Assembly (NCBI RefSeq): GCF_024347355.1
Contig: NZ_AP025465.1
Coordinates: 1,426,001 to 1,490,000 of the forward strand
DNA from: Vibrio chagasii
GTDB taxonomy: Bacteria > Pseudomonadota > Gammaproteobacteria > Enterobacterales > Vibrionaceae
DNA: 64,000 bases
Reading direction: 5' to 3'
Shown here: piece after piece, positions 60,971-64,000 of the stretch
Layout: the number at the start of each line of letters is the position of its first letter
Position numbering within the stretch: the stretch's first letter is position 1
The notes under the pieces: generated by a model
Seen by the model: the letters and a program-made list of their open reading frames with translations, nothing else
Told to the model about the DNA's origin: nothing
Databases searched by the model: none
Translations under genes and position numbers: made by a program

Positions 60971-61401
60971 TGAATCTAACTAAGTTCACGCTGCTATTGG
61001 TAACGTCGACTGTTGCTATGATGTCACTCTCCGCATGCACTGACGAAAACACTGAAACGGTGGGAAAGGTTTCGCCAAAACTAACAATACAAAGTGACAA
61101 AAGAGAACCATACATACCAAGCTTGATGGTAGGTGAAAAGCTCGTTAACAACTTATGTAGCCAGTGCCACGGCGATAAAATCATCCCTTTCGTACAGTCT
61201 TATCCGAATATTAAGGGGCAGAAATCCAGCTACATCCTTAAACAATTGCGTGACTTTAAAAGTGATTCACGTCAGGACTTATACATGCAGTCAGTCTTGA
61301 AGTCTCTATCTGATAAGGATTTACAGGATGTCGCTGCTTTTTATAGCACCTTAAAGCCATTGGACTTGTATGAACGCTCCCAGGAGTATTACCACCAATA
61401 G
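60970..61401 (+). CDS. Lipid-anchored c-type cytochrome
   Basis: A 143-residue cytochrome with a lipobox (LSAC, about residue 23) and haem motif CSQCH. It is similar in layout to the first cytochrome of the operon (YPNIKGQKSSYILKQLRDFK, SDKDLQDVAAFYSTL). Its start shares one base with the upstream stop. Third cytochrome of the operon, probably passing electrons towards the oxidase at the membrane. Confidence 0.85.
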   Translation: MNLTKFTLLLVTSTVAMMSLSACTDENTETVGKVSPKLTIQSDKREPYIPSLMVGEKLVNNLCSQCHGDKIIPFVQSYPNIKGQKSSYILKQLRDFKSDSRQDLYMQSVLKSLSDKDLQDVAAFYSTLKPLDLYERSQEYYHQ

Positions 61402-61441
61402 CGTTCGCTTGTGATTCACAAGAGAAACACTGAAATTAAAA

Positions 61442-61463
61442 AAGGGCTGCGAGTGCAGCCCTT
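61442..61463. terminator. Terminator between convergent genes
   Basis: A 9-bp stem AAGGGCTGC/GCAGCCCTT and a 4-nt loop, with GTTCGTTTTT on the plus strand and AATTTTTT-like tails on the minus strand. Confidence 0.85.
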
Positions 61464-61500
61464 GTTCGTTTTTGGCTTTGTAGTAGCGGTAAGGTTGGTG

Positions 61501-62280
61501 TTATGCCGCTTTAATATGAGTCGTAATGTATGGTTGCCATGCTTGTTGGTATAGCTCTAAAGATTGGCGTCTTAGGCTATTGATTTGCGCAGCTTCAATG
61601 TCGTTGATTGGGCGCTTTTCGGCAATGGCATGGCGCTCAATACCTTGGATGATCTCGTATAGCTCATGTTCAGGACCACTTTTCACATCCGCTATCGCTT
61701 TTAAGTGAAGTTGAACCTCGGCGATCATGTTAGTTTTTGGTAAGCGAACCAGTAAGTTAAGGTCACGGTAGCCAGAGTCAGCTGGTGACTTAAACTTGTT
61801 TTTCACTTTTACCACGTCCGCTTCACGGCTCAGTGCTTCGTACACTTCAACTAAGCTTTCTACATCATTAGCGATGATTGTTGCGCGAGCTAGGTCGGTA
61901 ATTCTTGTGTTGTCACCATCCAGTTCTAATTCAATTTTCTCTTGAGCGCGAGCTTGAGATTTAACACCAGCGAATAGGGCATCTGAATTAGTGAGAAGAG
62001 CAGTACTTTTACAGATTGTCTCTAGCTCTGCTTGCGCTTGGTGAGCTTTGCTGTAAAGGATGTCGAAGTCGGTATAAGGCTGAGTTGGACGCGAGTCGAA
62101 GGCCTTGATGCCATATAGGCCGCTTAGGCTGTGGCGGAATACGTTTGATGAAACTTGGTTTTGCGAAGACGCTGTGCGCGATTGATCAGTTGAACTCGTT
62201 GAAACAGGTGCTGCTGCGAATGCAGGCGCTCGGCTCAATACTAGAAGCATTAGGGCCGTCGTACGGAGAAATACACTCAT
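61501..62280 (-). CDS. relV: Small alarmone synthetase RelV
   Basis: A 259-residue RelA/SpoT-domain protein matching V. cholerae RelV. Lys107, Asp129, Arg132, Leu150 and Glu188, the residues I recall as critical in RelV, are all present at the same numbers. RelV makes (p)ppGpp independently of RelA and SpoT. The N-terminal 24 residues look like a signal peptide (MLLVLSRAPAFA), a known oddity of RelV whose N-terminus is dispensable. Gene order with ihfA and tpm/purT matches V. cholerae VC1222-VC1228. Confidence 0.9.
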   Translation of the reverse strand: MSVFLRTTALMLLVLSRAPAFAAAPVSTSSTDQSRTASSQNQVSSNVFRHSLSGLYGIKAFDSRPTQPYTDFDILYSKAHQAQAELETICKSTALLTNSDALFAGVKSQARAQEKIELELDGDNTRITDLARATIIANDVESLVEVYEALSREADVVKVKNKFKSPADSGYRDLNLLVRLPKTNMIAEVQLHLKAIADVKSGPEHELYEIIQGIERHAIAEKRPINDIEAAQINSLRRQSLELYQQAWQPYITTHIKAA

Positions 62281-62603
62281 TCAAACTCCAAAATACAAGG
62301 TTACAAAAACGGGTAGTTAAAAGGGGTAACCAGTAACGCATAAGAGTAAAAAAGCTTAACTAAACTCACTACATATTAAATGGGGCTAATTAAGACAGAA
62401 ACCAACTCTAACGTTTAATATTGCTTTAAAATGTGAACATATAGACAAATAATTCCAGCGTTTGTTCCGCAATTTTAAGAACTTTGGACCTAGCCAGTTT
62501 CTGGTGTTACTCGAAACCAATTTGACACTTTAAGCCAAGCTAAGGTTGCTCTTACTTCTCTATACTGTACCCTTGCATTATGACTGTTTAACATGAACGA
62601 AAG
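62281..62603. other. Intergenic region between relV and tpm
   Basis: About 320 bases between divergent genes, holding both promoters; no repeat or structured RNA seen. Confidence 0.4.
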
Positions 62604-63257
62604 ATGAATAATCCTGAATTTTGGCACAATAAATGGGCAGCCAACCAAATTGGTTTCCACCTTGAAGATGTAAACCCACTTTTGGTTGAGTTTTGGAAAG
62701 CAACTGAGCCTAGCTATGAGAAGAGTGTTTTTGTTCCTCTATGTGGCAAGAGTGAAGATCTGATTTGGCTAGCGTCTAAACATGAAGATGTTCAAGGTGT
62801 GGAATTGAGCCAGATTGCGGTTAGAGCTTTTTTCTCTGAGCATTTTTACACGCCAACCGTAACTCAAATAAACGGTCAGCATGAGCTTTATCAATTTGAT
62901 GAGTTGAGTGTTTACACTGGGGATTACTTCACTGCGCCAATTCAGCCGGTCGATATTATTTATGATCGTGCTTCTTTAGTTGCTTTGCCTGCTGAGATGA
63001 GAGTGCAATATGTAGAACGCTTGAAGCAGTTATTGAAGCCTGGCGGCAAGATCCTGCTTGTAACGCTAGACTACGACCAAGACGAAATGGCAGGTCCTCC
63101 GTTTAGCGTACCTAAACTAGAAATCGATCAGTTGTTTGCGGGTTACAAGATTACGTTATTGAATCAAGACATTGCAGACCAAGAGCACCCTAAGATTGCT
63201 AAGAAAGGTTTGTCTCGATTCAGTGAGGAAGTGTACTTGATTGAGTCGGAAGTCTAA
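62604..63257 (+). CDS. tpm: Thiopurine S-methyltransferase
   Basis: A 217-residue SAM-dependent methyltransferase of the TPMT family: [30 protein letters not shown] for SAM binding, and [17 protein letters not shown]. In bacteria Tpm detoxifies selenite and tellurite by methylation. It ends with a strong terminator before purT. Confidence 0.92.
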   Translation: MNNPEFWHNKWAANQIGFHLEDVNPLLVEFWKATEPSYEKSVFVPLCGKSEDLIWLASKHEDVQGVELSQIAVRAFFSEHFYTPTVTQINGQHELYQFDELSVYTGDYFTAPIQPVDIIYDRASLVALPAEMRVQYVERLKQLLKPGGKILLVTLDYDQDEMAGPPFSVPKLEIDQLFAGYKITLLNQDIADQEHPKIAKKGLSRFSEEVYLIESEV

Positions 63258-63290
63258 GCTCAGTTTGCTTTCGAAAAGATAACACCAATG

Positions 63291-63318
63291 AAAAGACGGG
63301 CGCATGGCCCGTCTTTTT
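63291..63318. terminator. Bidirectional terminator between tpm and purT
   Basis: An 11-bp perfect stem (63291-63301 with 63307-63317) and T/A tails on both strands. Confidence 0.92.
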
Positions 63319-63349
63319 GATCGTTAAGACTTCATGTGTGAAAGCCTAA

Positions 63350-64000
63350 TTAGTAAATCACTTTAACTTTAGATGCGCTGGTGATTGCATCTTCAATCGC
63401 GGTTTCTGTGCTCTTACGGCGTGTTAGTGCAACACCAAGGCGACGACGACCATCGATGTCTGGCTTACCAAACAGGCGAACTTGTGTTTGTGGTGCATCT
63501 AGCGCTTCCGCAAGGCTTTCAAAACGGATGTTCGTTGATGTGCCTTGTCCAAGGATTACTGCAGACGCACATGGGCCATACTGAGTAATTGATTTAATTG
63601 GCATACCTGTAAATGCACGTACGTGCAGCGCGAATTCTGATGAGTCTTGAGACATCAAAGTCACTAAGCCAGTATCGTGTGGGCGAGGGGATACTTCGTT
63701 GAAGATCACATGGTCACCTTTAACGAACAACTCTACGCCAAAGATACCATGACCGCCTAAAGCATTAACCACTTGCTCTGCTGTGTACTGTGCCGCTTTT
63801 AGAGCGTTGTCTGACATGATTTGTGGCTGCCATGATTCGCGGTAATCACCATCTTCTTGGCGGTGGCCGATAGGTGCACAGAAATGGACACCGTCGACGG
63901 CGCGAACGGTTAGAAGAGTAATCTCATAATCAAAGTCGATGAAACCTTCAACGATCACACGACCCGCACCAGTACGACCGCCTTCTTGTGCGTAGTCCCA
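63350..64000 (-). CDS. purT: Formate-dependent phosphoribosylglycinamide formyltransferase PurT (C-terminal part)
   Basis: The frame runs off the right edge and lacks the N-terminus (about 217 residues seen of roughly 390). The ATP-grasp core motifs are present: [45 protein letters not shown] and the C-terminal [13 protein letters not shown]. PurT uses formate and ATP in purine synthesis. Convergent with tpm. Confidence 0.95.
   Translation of the reverse strand, partial: WDYAQEGGRTGAGRVIVEGFIDFDYEITLLTVRAVDGVHFCAPIGHRQEDGDYRESWQPQIMSDNALKAAQYTAEQVVNALGGHGIFGVELFVKGDHVIFNEVSPRPHDTGLVTLMSQDSSEFALHVRAFTGMPIKSITQYGPCASAVILGQGTSTNIRFESLAEALDAPQTQVRLFGKPDIDGRRRLGVALTRRKSTETAIEDAITSASKVKVIY

Overview
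The window reads as a chromosomal segment of a marine Vibrio; a Splendidus-clade species is my guess, not shown by the sequence. The reasons are the CAI-1 quorum-sensing pair (cqsA with a broken cqsS), relV, tpm and purT in the order known from Vibrio cholerae, an RcnR-type nickel/cobalt sensor, and the general gene content (GluR-like channel, neutral sphingomyelinase, LruC-domain surface protein). Base composition is that of a moderate-GC gammaproteobacterium, with AT-rich islands around 2.8-3.4 kb and 13.8-14.9 kb.

Layout. 0-7 kb: end of a membrane protein, a secreted LruC/GEVED protein with a small lipoprotein, then a 1143-residue effector-like protein with ParB-like and tyrosine-phosphatase-like motifs. 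7-10 kb: a second, divergent accD with its LysR regulator, then rcnR, an operon with a DUF1289 protein, and three RcnR-type operators. 10-20 kb: hydrolase, phosphoesterase, lipoprotein, an AT-rich gap with a possible small RNA, a solitary panB with a divergent AraC regulator, and an EAL phosphodiesterase. 20-30 kb: NicO/RcnA-like transporter with a DUF1007 protein behind a Zur box, sphingomyelinase, glutamate-receptor-like channel, VirK/YbjX protein, HU, YceI, and DUF1826 behind a second Zur box. 30-40 kb: small regulators and enzymes, a chemoreceptor, a second LysR/hydrolase pair and a secreted subtilisin. 40-41.4 kb: an IS4-family element inserted exactly in the hairpin of an intrinsic terminator. 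41.5-53 kb: TauD-like dioxygenase, an ABC-F protein behind a leader peptide, frameshifted cqsS, cqsA, a MocR/transporter pair and an aspartoacylase with a probable Zur box. 53-56.6 kb: operon zur - dihydroorotase - gamma carbonic anhydrase - CobW GTPase behind a 22-bp perfect palindrome. 57-64 kb: ihfA without pheST in front, an IS3-family element next to a heptamer repeat, a sulfite dehydrogenase operon with three c-type cytochromes, relV, tpm and the end of purT.

Two metal circuits run through the window. Zur-box-like palindromes precede four loci that suit zinc starvation (zinc chaperone, backup metalloenzymes, metal transporter, DUF1826), while RcnR-type TACT-N7-AGTA sites with a C tract surround rcnR and the neighbouring DUF1289 operon. 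The points most worth following are the ABC-F leader/attenuator, the AccD paralogue changed at the residue tied to andrimid resistance, the ParB-like/phosphatase effector candidate, the frameshift in cqsS, and the IS inserted into a terminator. No rRNA, tRNA or CRISPR array was seen.
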